Notes under the pieces: generated by a model
Databases searched by the model: none
Seen by the model: the letters and a program-made list of their open reading frames with translations, nothing else
What the model was told of the DNA's origin: nothing
Translations under genes and position numbers: made by a program
Part shown: in pieces, positions 1 to 6,697 of the stretch
How positions within the stretch are numbered: the stretch's first letter is position 1
Layout of the letters: the number at the start of each line of letters is the position of its first letter
Source of the DNA: an uncultured Eggerthellaceae bacterium
GTDB lineage: Bacteria > Actinomycetota > Coriobacteriia > Coriobacteriales > Eggerthellaceae
DNA length: 11,091 nt
Direction of reading: 5' to 3'
Assembly: GCA_910585565.1 (NCBI GenBank)
Contig: CAJUFC010000069.1
Location: 1-11,091 of the forward strand

Positions 1-104
1 CAGGCGGGTTTGCATAGCTTCATTCAGCAAGGTCTCCCATTCTGGATACAGAGCGAGTGAAGAGTGCACTCGAAAAGAGGCATGAAAAAGGCGGGGAATC
101 CAAT

Positions 105-143
105 TTTCGGGTAAAATACGCTCAATCTGTATTTCACCCGAAA
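105..143. promoter_or_regulatory. 39-bp imperfect palindrome upstream of the DUF4143 ATPase gene
   Basis: Arm TTTCGGGTAAAATAC (105-119) pairs with GTATTTCACCCGAAA (129-143) across a 9-bp spacer, with one mismatch in 15 positions. It ends 9 bp before the chosen ATG at 153, where an operator or a 5' mRNA hairpin would sit. A TAAAAT hexamer (112-117) lies in the left arm, but no convincing -35 is placed for it. The rest of 1-152 shows no gene I can support. The operator role is inferred from symmetry and position. Confidence 0.5.
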
Positions 144-152
144 GTAGTGACC

Positions 153-1382
153 ATGGAATACATCGCGCGCGCAATGGAACCGCTCGTCAGAGAGACGGTA
201 AGCGAATACGCGGCCGTCCTCGTCACCGGGCCACAGCAGGTGGGCAAGTCGACCATGCTCAACCACGTGATAGCGCAAACGGGACGCGCGATAGAGTGCG
301 TATCCCTCGACAACCTCACCGAGCGGCGGCTGGCCTCTTCTGATCCGGCGATGTTCTTTCAGGTGCACACACCACCCGTGCTCGTGGACGAGGTGCAATA
401 TGCGCCTGAACTGTTCTCCGAAATCAAGGAGCACATCGACCGCGGCGCCCCGGCTGGGTCGTTCTGGCTTACGGGTTCGCAGCAGTTCCGCCCCATGGAG
501 CTGACTGGCGAGTCGCTGGCAGGACGCGTCGCCATCCTGTCGCTGTCGTCCCTCACCCAAGGGGAGAACGACGGCGCCGTCGCCAGCCCCTTCTCCGTCA
601 GCCTACCGTACTGGAAGCAGCGGCAGGCCAGCGTGCAGCCCAAACCCATAGGCAAGCTCTTCGAGGAGATGCATCGCGGAGCGATGCCCGCCATCGACGC
701 AGGACGCTATTCCAATCTGGACGTGTTCTATGGCAGCTACGTTCAGACCTACATCGAGCGCGACGTGCGACGGCTGCTCGGCAGCGTGGACGCGCTCCAA
801 TTCGCCGACTTCATGCGCGCCGTAGCCGCCCGCTGCTCGCAGATGACGAACGTAGCCGCCATCGCCGAGGACGTGGGGCTGCGGCCCGAAAAGGCGAAGG
901 CATGGCTTTCTGTATTGGAACGCTCGGGCATCACGTTCTACCTACATCCCTATTCCAACAACCAGCTCAAGCGCACCGTGAAGGCGCCCAAGCTGCACTT
1001 CCACGACTGCGGGCTGGTGGCATATCTTACCAAGTGGACCAGCGCCCAAACCATGGAGGCTGGCGCCATGAGCGGCGCGTTTATGGAGAATTTCGTCGTG
1101 TCTGAGATATGGAAGAGCTACCTGAACGCTGGCATGGAGCCGCCACTGTACTACTATCGCGACCACGACGCCAAGGAAATCAACCTCGTGATAGAGGCGG
1201 ACGGCGAACTGCACCCCATCGAGATAAAGAAGACGGCCACGCCCGACAAGCGCATGATCAAGAGCTTCGGCGCACTTGACCGAGCATCGGTGCCGCGTGG
1301 CTGTGGAGCCATCGTCTGCGCTGCCGAAAGCGTGAGCGCCCTCGACAGCAACACCCTCGTGATTCCTGCCAGCCTGCTGTAG
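153..1382 (+). CDS. AAA family ATPase with C-terminal DUF4143 (nuclease-like) domain
   Basis: The 409-residue product has the AAA_14 plus DUF4143 architecture. Walker A is GPQQVGKST (residues 26-34), the Walker B region is PPVLVDEVQ (74-82), and FWLTGSQQF (104-112) fits the sensor-1 strand. The DUF4143 half includes YVQTYIERDV (196-205), a helix-turn-helix-like segment (about 232-262) and a PD-(D/E)XK-like tail: ENF (312-314), KEINLVIE (341-348) and PIEIKK (355-360). The usual Asp of this motif is Asn344. The frame is open upstream to an ATG at 57, but I chose ATG 153 because the extra 32 residues only translate the palindrome and homologues of this type begin near here. No clear Shine-Dalgarno precedes 153, so a leaderless message is possible. 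The family is widespread, usually solitary, and its physiological role is unknown. The gene faces the fic gene convergently. Confidence 0.85.
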   Translation: MEYIARAMEPLVRETVSEYAAVLVTGPQQVGKSTMLNHVIAQTGRAIECVSLDNLTERRLASSDPAMFFQVHTPPVLVDEVQYAPELFSEIKEHIDRGAPAGSFWLTGSQQFRPMELTGESLAGRVAILSLSSLTQGENDGAVASPFSVSLPYWKQRQASVQPKPIGKLFEEMHRGAMPAIDAGRYSNLDVFYGSYVQTYIERDVRRLLGSVDALQFADFMRAVAARCSQMTNVAAIAEDVGLRPEKAKAWLSVLERSGITFYLHPYSNNQLKRTVKAPKLHFHDCGLVAYLTKWTSAQTMEAGAMSGAFMENFVVSEIWKSYLNAGMEPPLYYYRDHDAKEINLVIEADGELHPIEIKKTATPDKRMIKSFGALDRASVPRGCGAIVCAAESVSALDSNTLVIPASLL

Positions 1383-1415
1383 ACAGCAAGCGGCCCGAAG
1401 GCAAAGCCCGCAAAC

Positions 1416-1441
1416 CCAAAGGGACGAAATCCAAAGGGACG
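1416..1441. repeat. Short direct repeat in the convergent intergenic region
   Basis: CCAAAGGGACG occurs at 1416-1426 and again at 1431-1441, a 15-bp period, in the 80-bp gap (1383-1462) between two convergent stop codons. Nearby CCCAAA (1415-1420) and TTTGGG (1447-1452) could form a weak stem. No T-tract is present, so a terminator is not supported. It may be a remnant of a dispersed intergenic repeat. Confidence 0.4.
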
Positions 1442-1462
1442 GGGTATTTGGGTTGGGTGCGC

Positions 1463-2698
1463 CTATGAGCGCAGGAGGCGGCGAATCTCTTTAAGGCTGG
1501 ATATTGTCTCCATGACGTCGATGAGGTCGGGCGACTGATAGAAGACGCTTCGCTGGGCGCCTCCGATGGGCCTGACCATCTCGTAGGCGCATGCTTGCCC
1601 GAGGATATTGCGGGCTGCGCGCTGCGATACGCCAAGACGCTCGGCGACATATCGAGAGTCCACCACAGGCTGCTCGACCAAGAGCGCCGGCAGCTCATGG
1701 ATGCGCGCGCCGTCCCTCTGCGTGATGCGACCTTCCCAACCTTCGATGACTTGGGCAATCATGGCAGTCATCCTCATGCCAATGGCAACCGCCAGCTCCA
1801 AGGCCTGGACGACCTGCTCCACGATGGGCACAACATCCCCGTCATGATAGCTGATCAAGGCATCCATGTAGGCATCGACATCGTGCAAGAGACCTGCCGA
1901 GACGGGCAACGTCGTGTGCGTCAGCAACCCATCGCGCCTGAGCATCTTCGCCAGGATGACCCGCCCCGTGCGCCCATTGCCGTCGACGAATGGGTGTATG
2001 GTCTCGAACTGGGCGTGGCAGATGGCCGCCTTGGTCACCGGGTCCAAGTCGTCGCGCCGTGCAAACGCGATCAGGTCGTCGAGGCAACCCTGCACGCGAG
2101 AAGCGACCGGCGGAACGAATACGGCGCCATGCGGACTGTAGGGCGTGCCCCCAATCCACACCTGCTCCTGGCGGATGCAGCCACCAAAATCGACATCAGC
2201 GGCGGAGACAAGCGCCTCGCGTGCGCTCCGTATCGTGTCAACGGTGAGGTCGTCGGACAACGCAAGCGCCGTGCGCATAGCTGCTACGTTGCCCGCGATG
2301 AGCCGCGCATTGCGTGGCGCCTTGTCGGATAGCTCGGCAAGGGCGATGTTGCGAACGCTCGACGTCAGCTGCTCGATCTGCGAGCTGGCGGCCGACTCGC
2401 TGCGCAGCAGCAAGGCCGGCATGTTGAACGCCGAGCCGGCCTGACGCTCGTCGAATCGAGACACCATGGCAACAACCTCGCCGATTCGCACCTCCAGATG
2501 CCTCGGCAGCTGTGGCGCGCGCGACGCTATAGACAGCGGCACAGCCGCGCGATACGAGCCGCTGATCGCGCGCCGCCGACTCTTGGGGATGTAGTCCACC
2601 TCGTCGACGCTCCGCTCCCACGCAACCTCCTCATACTCCAGCGCGGGCCACTGTTGCGCGGGCGACTGTTCCGCGGGCCACTGTTCGACTGCTTCCAT
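1463..2698 (-). CDS. Fic family protein (putative protein AMPylase) with C-terminal winged helix
   Basis: The 411-residue product has the full Fic catalytic motif HPFVDGNGRTGR (235-246), with catalytic His235. The preceding flap and P-loop-like region is VWIGGT (180-185) and FVPP (194-197). Proteins of this family transfer AMP from ATP to target hydroxyl side chains. An N-terminal Fic_N-like region carries SSQIEQ (105-110), matching the inhibitory-helix motif (S/T)xxxE(G/N) of class II Fic proteins except for Gln at the last position. This suggests an intramolecularly inhibited enzyme. Residues about 335-385 look like a winged helix (YVAERLGVSQRAARNIL), common in DNA-binding Fic proteins. The first 20 residues are low-complexity (EQWPA, EQSPA, QQWPA). 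ATG 2698 has a strong G-rich Shine-Dalgarno (GGAGG) at 7-nt spacing. The target is unknown. It lies 71 bp after the membrane-protein gene on the same strand. Confidence 0.9.
   Translation of the reverse strand: MEAVEQWPAEQSPAQQWPALEYEEVAWERSVDEVDYIPKSRRRAISGSYRAAVPLSIASRAPQLPRHLEVRIGEVVAMVSRFDERQAGSAFNMPALLLRSESAASSQIEQLTSSVRNIALAELSDKAPRNARLIAGNVAAMRTALALSDDLTVDTIRSAREALVSAADVDFGGCIRQEQVWIGGTPYSPHGAVFVPPVASRVQGCLDDLIAFARRDDLDPVTKAAICHAQFETIHPFVDGNGRTGRVILAKMLRRDGLLTHTTLPVSAGLLHDVDAYMDALISYHDGDVVPIVEQVVQALELAVAIGMRMTAMIAQVIEGWEGRITQRDGARIHELPALLVEQPVVDSRYVAERLGVSQRAARNILGQACAYEMVRPIGGAQRSVFYQSPDLIDVMETISSLKEIRRLLRS
2641..2685 (-). repeat. Three tandem 15-bp repeats in the fic N-terminal coding region
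   Basis: Plus-strand units are GCGCGGGCCACTGTT (2641-2655), GCGCGGGCGACTGTT (2656-2670) and CCGCGGGCCACTGTT (2671-2685), each differing at one or two positions. They keep the reading frame and encode the pentapeptides EQWPA, EQSPA and QQWPA near the Fic N terminus. The number of units could vary between strains by slippage without a frameshift. Confidence 0.8.
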
Positions 2699-2740
2699 TG
2701 CCCCCCTCCCAAGCGCACTTCACTTCCCTAAGCGTTATTG

Positions 2741-2772
2741 TAACGGAAGCGAACAGCGTTTCGCTTCCGTTA
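2741..2772 (-). terminator. 13-bp perfect hairpin at the end of the membrane-protein gene
   Basis: TAACGGAAGCGAA (2741-2753) and TTCGCTTCCGTTA (2760-2772) are perfect inverted copies around a 6-nt loop. The distal arm contains the TAA stop of the membrane-protein gene (2770-2772). No U-tract follows on the minus strand, so it may be a non-canonical terminator or a 3' stability stem rather than a classic intrinsic terminator. A third copy of CGGAAGCGAA lies at 2785-2794 inside the gene's last codons. Confidence 0.55.
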
Positions 2773-4755
2773 GCGATGGTTGGGCGGAAGCGAAGATCGG
2801 TGGGCTAGTAGGTGGAAGGCGAGCCAGTAGAACGGGATGAGGAAGTGGAGGGTGGCGGCGTAGCGCGGCCAGTACCACATGGGCGAGGCGACGAAGAGCG
2901 TGGCCACGAGCACGATGGTGGGGACGAGCGGCACGAGCCACGACGCGCGACCGAGCAGCAGCATGCAGATGGCAAGGTAGAGCACGCCCCAGAAGACGAA
3001 GCTCAGCGGGATGGACTGCGGCTCGTGGGTGAAGAGGCCCTGCAGGATGCCGTGGCTCATGCCTAGGCCGCCGCTGACGTCGATGCCCACCTCGTCGACA
3101 AGGCCGATTCTCTCGCTGCCAGGGAAGATGGGCCAGCCGTTGCCGATGTTCTTGAACGTGGCGGTGATGTCTGACTGGTTGAGCGCCCAAAAGCCGAAGG
3201 TTTGCAGCTCCCATGCCTCGAAGCAGGTGCGCGGGTTGTTGCTCATCATCGTGAGCCAGTTGCGCACGAACTCGCCGTTGACCTTGACGGCCTCGGCGTT
3301 GAAGCCCTCGGCCCACTTGAGGTTGTCGACGGTAGCCGGCGTGTAGACGGAGGCGTACTCGTCGAGCGGCATGAGCGAGGCCATGTAGGCGCGGTTCTCG
3401 TCGGTCATGTCGCCGTCCATGACGACGACGCGCGCCATCTGGTTGAGCTGCATGCCCACGACCTCGACGCTCTCGGTGCCGGCGACGCCCACCAGCTGGT
3501 ATATCGGGCCGCACACGATGGCGTAGACGACCGTGACGAAGGCGGTGGCTGCGGCCGCTGCCGCGAAGCCGAGCGGGCGGGAGCGATCATGGCGTCGCCA
3601 GCACGACAGCGCCATGATCGCCAGCACCACGCCAACCGCAACGACGATGTAGACGCCGTTGTTGCGCAGGAACGCGACAGCCAGAAGCGCGAGCGCCAGC
3701 ACAGGCAGATACCAGCGTCGCTGGCGCGCCAGTTCGCCCCGCGACAGCACGAGGTCGGCCAGCAGCAGCGTCAGCACGACCATCGCCACGGTGAAGAGCG
3801 GGTCTTTCCACAAGGCGATGCTGAACGTCGCGACATAGGGAGAGAGGGCGAACACCGCGGCTATCGCCCAGACCCAGCGCTGTCTGATGCCCGCGCGCCG
3901 CACCACCCACAGCGACAGGTATGCGACGACATACGCCATGACGAGCATCTGCCCCACGCAATAGATCGCGCATCCGCCCGTATTGCCGATGCCGAGCGTG
4001 CGCCCCAGCCAGAGGCAGCCGTCGAGCAGCATCGTATAGAGGAAGGGATGATGGTTGTTGTACGCGTCGATGCCCAGGCACTGCCTGATGGAGTCGAGCG
4101 AGTCGTTGAAGACGAAGCCAGGGAAATAGACGATGAGGTAGGGCAGCCACGCCGCGAAGACGACGGCTGTCACGACGAGCATGGGCTTGATGCCGATGGG
4201 CTGCAAGTCGAGCTGGCGCGCGGCGGGCGCGTTGGGCTGGGGGCGCGCCGTCTGGGTCGCCTCGCCCGTTGCGTCCGCTTCGCAGCCGCCGCGCGACCCG
4301 CATGCGACTCGCAGCCCGCACACGCCTCGTGACTCGCACCCGCCTCGTGACCCGCGCGAGACGCCCTTGATCCAGCAAAAGAGCCCGAAGAAGATGGCGA
4401 AGATCGAGGGCAGCATGGCGGCGAGCGCCACGGCGTCCACCCAGGAATACGGCGAGATGTAGACTTCCGTGCTGAGGCCGAACTTCACCAGGCCCGTGAC
4501 GTCGGTCACGATGTGGTAGCCCAGCACGAGCGACGCATCCAGCAGGCAGGCAAACAGCCCGATGCCGATGACCTCGCGCGCGACGAGCAGCCGGCGCACC
4601 CCGCGCCATTGACAGCCTGCCGCCACCCATACCGACCGCGCCGCCACCAACGACAGCGCAAGCACGAGTATCGCGAACAGCTCCTCGGGCGGAAAGGAGA
4701 GGTAGCGAGCCGTGAAGAAGCTCGAGACCGCGAGGGCTACGATCGCGACAGGCAT
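2770..4755 (-). CDS. Polytopic membrane protein, DUF6020/GT-C glycosyltransferase-like
   Basis: The 661-residue product has about 14 predicted membrane segments: four in residues 2-130, seven between about 190 and 417, and three between about 585 and 652. A large, probably extracytoplasmic, soluble region lies at about 425-585. After the fifth segment it reads PGFVFNDSLDSIRQ (212-225) followed by NNHHPFLYTM (233-242). An acidic loop with a downstream His-His-Pro resembles the DUF6020 family and the first-loop Asp of GT-C glycosyltransferases. Function is unproven; cell-envelope glycan transfer is the likeliest role. The loop at 131-190 is hydrophilic, with four cysteine hexapeptides. ATG 4755 is the only standard start after the upstream in-frame TAG at 4801-4803, yet no Shine-Dalgarno is visible, so initiation may depend on coupling to iscU 45 bp upstream. 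Overlapping Arg-rich and Ala-rich open frames are shadows. Confidence 0.75.
   Translation of the reverse strand: MPVAIVALAVSSFFTARYLSFPPEELFAILVLALSLVAARSVWVAAGCQWRGVRRLLVAREVIGIGLFACLLDASLVLGYHIVTDVTGLVKFGLSTEVYISPYSWVDAVALAAMLPSIFAIFFGLFCWIKGVSRGSRGGCESRGVCGLRVACGSRGGCEADATGEATQTARPQPNAPAARQLDLQPIGIKPMLVVTAVVFAAWLPYLIVYFPGFVFNDSLDSIRQCLGIDAYNNHHPFLYTMLLDGCLWLGRTLGIGNTGGCAIYCVGQMLVMAYVVAYLSLWVVRRAGIRQRWVWAIAAVFALSPYVATFSIALWKDPLFTVAMVVLTLLLADLVLSRGELARQRRWYLPVLALALLAVAFLRNNGVYIVVAVGVVLAIMALSCWRRHDRSRPLGFAAAAAATAFVTVVYAIVCGPIYQLVGVAGTESVEVVGMQLNQMARVVVMDGDMTDENRAYMASLMPLDEYASVYTPATVDNLKWAEGFNAEAVKVNGEFVRNWLTMMSNNPRTCFEAWELQTFGFWALNQSDITATFKNIGNGWPIFPGSERIGLVDEVGIDVSGGLGMSHGILQGLFTHEPQSIPLSFVFWGVLYLAICMLLLGRASWLVPLVPTIVLVATLFVASPMWYWPRYAATLHFLIPFYWLAFHLLAHRSSLPPNHR
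4282..4353 (-). repeat. Four tandem 18-bp units encoding a Cys hexapeptide repeat
   Basis: Units at 4336-4353, 4318-4335, 4300-4317 and 4282-4299 encode GSRGGC, ESRGVC, GLRVAC and GSRGGC (residues 135-158). They place cysteines at 140, 146, 152 and 158, each separated by five residues. The units have diverged but stay in phase. They sit in the Arg-rich loop after the fourth membrane segment, which the positive-inside rule places in the cytoplasm. Confidence 0.8.
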
Positions 4756-4800
4756 GCGAATGCGTTGTGAGACGATGGGCGCGAGCCAGATGCGGCTGCG

Positions 4801-5268
4801 CTACAGGTCTTCTTCTGCGTCCACGAGCTCGACATGATGGTCGTGCTCGCTGATGTCGCTGACCGGCTTCTCGAGGCCTTCGATGGTGAGGCCGTTCTTC
4901 TCGGCGTAGTCCCACAACGCCGCGTGTATCGCCTCTTCTGCCAGCAGCGAGCAGTGCACCTTGACGGGCGGCAGGCCGTCTAGGGCCTCCATGACCGCCT
5001 TGTTGGTGACCTTGAGCGCCTCTTGCACGGTCTTGCCCTTGACCAGCTCGGTAGCCATCGAGCTGGTGGCGATGGCCGCGCCGCAGCCAAACGTCTTGAA
5101 CTTGGCGTCGCGGATGACGCCGTCGTCGTCAATGTCGAGATAGATGCGCATGATGTCGCCGCAGACGGCGTTTCCCACCGTGCCGCAGCCGCTCGCGCAC
5201 TCGATCTCGCCTACGTTGCGCGGGTTGGTGAAGTGGTCCATCACCGCATCGGAATACTGCATTGCCAT
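4801..5268 (-). CDS. iscU: Iron-sulfur cluster assembly scaffold protein IscU/NifU type
   Basis: The 155-residue product is the size of a stand-alone IscU/NifU N-domain scaffold, on which [2Fe-2S] clusters are built from sulfur delivered by the cysteine desulfurase. The ligands are present: Cys36 and Asp38 in GNAVCGD, Cys62 in FGCGAA, and His105 with Cys106 in VKVHCS. The LPPVK motif (99-103) recognised by the HscA chaperone in classical ISC systems is intact. Two further cysteines (24 and 28, in ECASGCG) and an acidic His-containing tail (EHDHHVE, 141-147) are additional. ATG 5268 is preceded by AAAGGG about 10 nt upstream. It lies 138 bp downstream of iscS on the same strand and probably belongs to its transcript. 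Naming could equally be nifU; the family assignment is firm. Confidence 0.95.
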   Translation of the reverse strand: MAMQYSDAVMDHFTNPRNVGEIECASGCGTVGNAVCGDIMRIYLDIDDDGVIRDAKFKTFGCGAAIATSSMATELVKGKTVQEALKVTNKAVMEALDGLPPVKVHCSLLAEEAIHAALWDYAEKNGLTIEGLEKPVSDISEHDHHVELVDAEEDL

Positions 5269-5348
5269 ATCTGGTACACCCTTTCAGTGGTTGCTCAGCT
5301 TGTTCGTTGCTGGGACGTGCGCCTTGTCGGCGCCGACCCCGTGCGTTT

Positions 5349-5371
5349 CGCTGGCGCATCGGGCGCCAGCG
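5349..5371 (-). other. Intercistronic stem-loop between iscS and iscU
   Basis: CGCTGGCGC (5349-5357) and GCGCCAGCG (5363-5371) form a perfect 9-bp stem with a 5-nt loop. A 12-bp palindrome, GTCGGCGCCGAC, lies nearby at 5326-5337. Neither is followed by a U-run on the minus strand, so processing, differential mRNA stability or partial termination is more plausible than full termination. The 138-bp gap shows no supported gene. Confidence 0.5.
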
Positions 5372-5406
5372 TGGCTTGCTGCGCTTGGTCGTGCCCGGGA
5401 CGCGCC

Positions 5407-6636
5407 CTATGCGTGCACGTTCTTCATCCCGTCGGCAGCATAGCCGGCGATGATGCTGTCGTAGTTGCCCTGCTTGTAGTCTTCGTACAGCGGGCTCATC
5501 ATGCGCAGGTTCTCGATCGTCGCCTTGAGCGAATCGACGAGGTAGTCGATGTCTTCCATCGTGGTGGCACGGCCCAGCGTCACGCGCAGCGACCCATGGG
5601 AAATCTCGTGCGGCATGCCCAGCGCCAGCAGCACGTGCGACGGGTCGAGCGAGCCGGACGTGCATGCGCTGCCCGACGAGGTGCACAGCCCCTTCGCCGC
5701 CAGCTGTAGCAGCATCCCTTCGCCCTCGATGAACTCGAACGAGACGTTGACGTTGTTGGCAAGCCTGTTCTCCCAGCTGCCGTTGAGCTTGCAGTGCGGG
5801 ATCTCTGCCAAGATGCGCTTGATGCAATGGTCGCGCATCGCCAGCTGGCGGTTCGCTTCTGCGTCCATGCCGTCCCAGGCGAGCTCGGCCGCTTTGGCGA
5901 ACCCGACGATGCCGGGGACGTTCTCGGTGGATGCGCGCCGTCCGCGCTCCTGCTGGCCGCCGTCGATGAGGTTGTCGAGCTTGATGCCCCGGCGCACGTA
6001 GAGCAGCCCCACGCCTTTGGGGCCTTCCAGCTTGTGCGCGCTGGCCGAGAGCATGTCGATGCCCAGTTCGTTCACGTCGATGGGAAGGTGCCCGAACGCC
6101 TGGACGGCATCGGTATGGAACGCCACCCCGTGCTGCTTGGCGATGGCGGCAAGCTCGGCGATGGGCTCGATGGTGCCCACCTCGTTGTTCGCGAACATGA
6201 TGCTGGCCAGGATGGTATCCTCGCGGATGGCCGCCTCGAAGTCTGCGGGCGAGACCATGCCCTCGGCGTCCACCGGCAGATACGTCACCTCGAAGCCGTC
6301 CTTTTCTAGCGCTGCGCACACATGCAGCACCGCGTGGTGCTCGATGGCGCTCGTGATGATGTGTGTGCCTTTGGCCTTGTTGGCATGGGCGTATCCCTTG
6401 ATGGCCCAGTTGTCCGACTCAGAGCCGCCGGAGGTGAAGTATATCTCGCTCGGCTTGGCGCCGATGAGCCCTGCCAGCGCTGCACGCGCGTCAGCGATCG
6501 CGTTTTCCGAGCGATGACCGAGCGGATACAGCGACGAAGGGTTGCCGTATTCGGTGGTAAGATAGGGCATCATGGCGTCAAGCGCCTCGGGGCGCAGCGG
6601 CGTCGTTGATGCGTTATCCAGGTAGATTTGCTTCAT
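5407..6636 (-). CDS. iscS: Cysteine desulfurase (IscS/NifS type)
   Basis: The 409-residue PLP enzyme converts cysteine to alanine and passes a persulfide sulfur to the scaffold. The N terminus YLDNASTTPL (5-14) is characteristic. His100/His101 (IEHHAV) stack near PLP, and Lys202 in SASAHKLEGPKG is the Schiff-base lysine. Cys325 in SSGSACTSG is the persulfide-forming cysteine on the active-site loop. GQQERGRRASTENV (227-240) is the conserved C-terminal-half signature. The frame is open to an ATG at 6699, but that start would lie inside the palindrome and promoter. ATG 6636 aligns with the family start and follows a purine-rich GGCGAGAGAGA. The gene is divergent from the Rrf2 regulator and upstream of iscU, forming a minimal ISC/NIF locus. 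iscS and nifS cannot be told apart by sequence alone here. Confidence 0.95.
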   Translation of the reverse strand: MKQIYLDNASTTPLRPEALDAMMPYLTTEYGNPSSLYPLGHRSENAIADARAALAGLIGAKPSEIYFTSGGSESDNWAIKGYAHANKAKGTHIITSAIEHHAVLHVCAALEKDGFEVTYLPVDAEGMVSPADFEAAIREDTILASIMFANNEVGTIEPIAELAAIAKQHGVAFHTDAVQAFGHLPIDVNELGIDMLSASAHKLEGPKGVGLLYVRRGIKLDNLIDGGQQERGRRASTENVPGIVGFAKAAELAWDGMDAEANRQLAMRDHCIKRILAEIPHCKLNGSWENRLANNVNVSFEFIEGEGMLLQLAAKGLCTSSGSACTSGSLDPSHVLLALGMPHEISHGSLRVTLGRATTMEDIDYLVDSLKATIENLRMMSPLYEDYKQGNYDSIIAGYAADGMKNVHA

Positions 6637-6678
6637 CTGATGTTTCTCTCTCGCCTTCGACCTAAAGTCTGAATTTAA

Positions 6679-6697
6679 GTCTAGTATTTTACTAGAC
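6679..6697. promoter_or_regulatory. Operator-like palindrome 1 in the iscS/Rrf2 intergenic region
   Basis: GTCTAGTA and TACTAGAC (8 bp each, perfect) flank TTT. The site overlaps the predicted -35 of the regulator gene and the predicted transcription start of iscS, as expected for a shared operator. The AT-rich 19-bp symmetric form suits an Rrf2-family dimer. Binding is inferred. Confidence 0.6.

Noticed and set aside
62..71. GAGTGCACTC perfect 10-bp palindrome near the left edge
   Set aside because: It is short, isolated and without a gene arrangement that would give it meaning.
57..152. Longer N terminus of the DUF4143 ATPase from ATG 57
   Set aside because: The added residues translate the palindrome and do not resemble the AAA_14 start; ATG 153 is preferred.
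1595..2332. Plus-strand 245-codon frame opposite fic
   Set aside because: The complementary frame holds an intact Fic motif; this one has none and no ribosome-binding site worth noting.
1..2698. Toxin-antitoxin or defence module formed by the ATPase and Fic genes
   Set aside because: The genes are convergent rather than co-transcribed, Fic carries its own inhibitory motif, and no small antitoxin gene is adjacent.
3202..4332. Plus-strand 376-codon open frame antisense to the membrane protein
   Set aside because: It is His/Asp/Arg-rich with no recognisable domain and lies opposite a clear membrane protein; high GC leaves long antisense frames open.
3587..4915. Minus-strand 442-codon Arg-rich frame overlapping the membrane protein and iscU
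   Set aside because: It reads the same strand in another frame, overlaps the iscU 3' end, and has biased low-complexity composition without motifs.
5129..6319. Minus-strand 396-codon Arg/Gly/His-rich frame across iscS and the iscS-iscU gap
   Set aside because: It is an alternate frame of the certain iscS and iscU genes with no conserved domain; only the 138-bp gap is not already coding.
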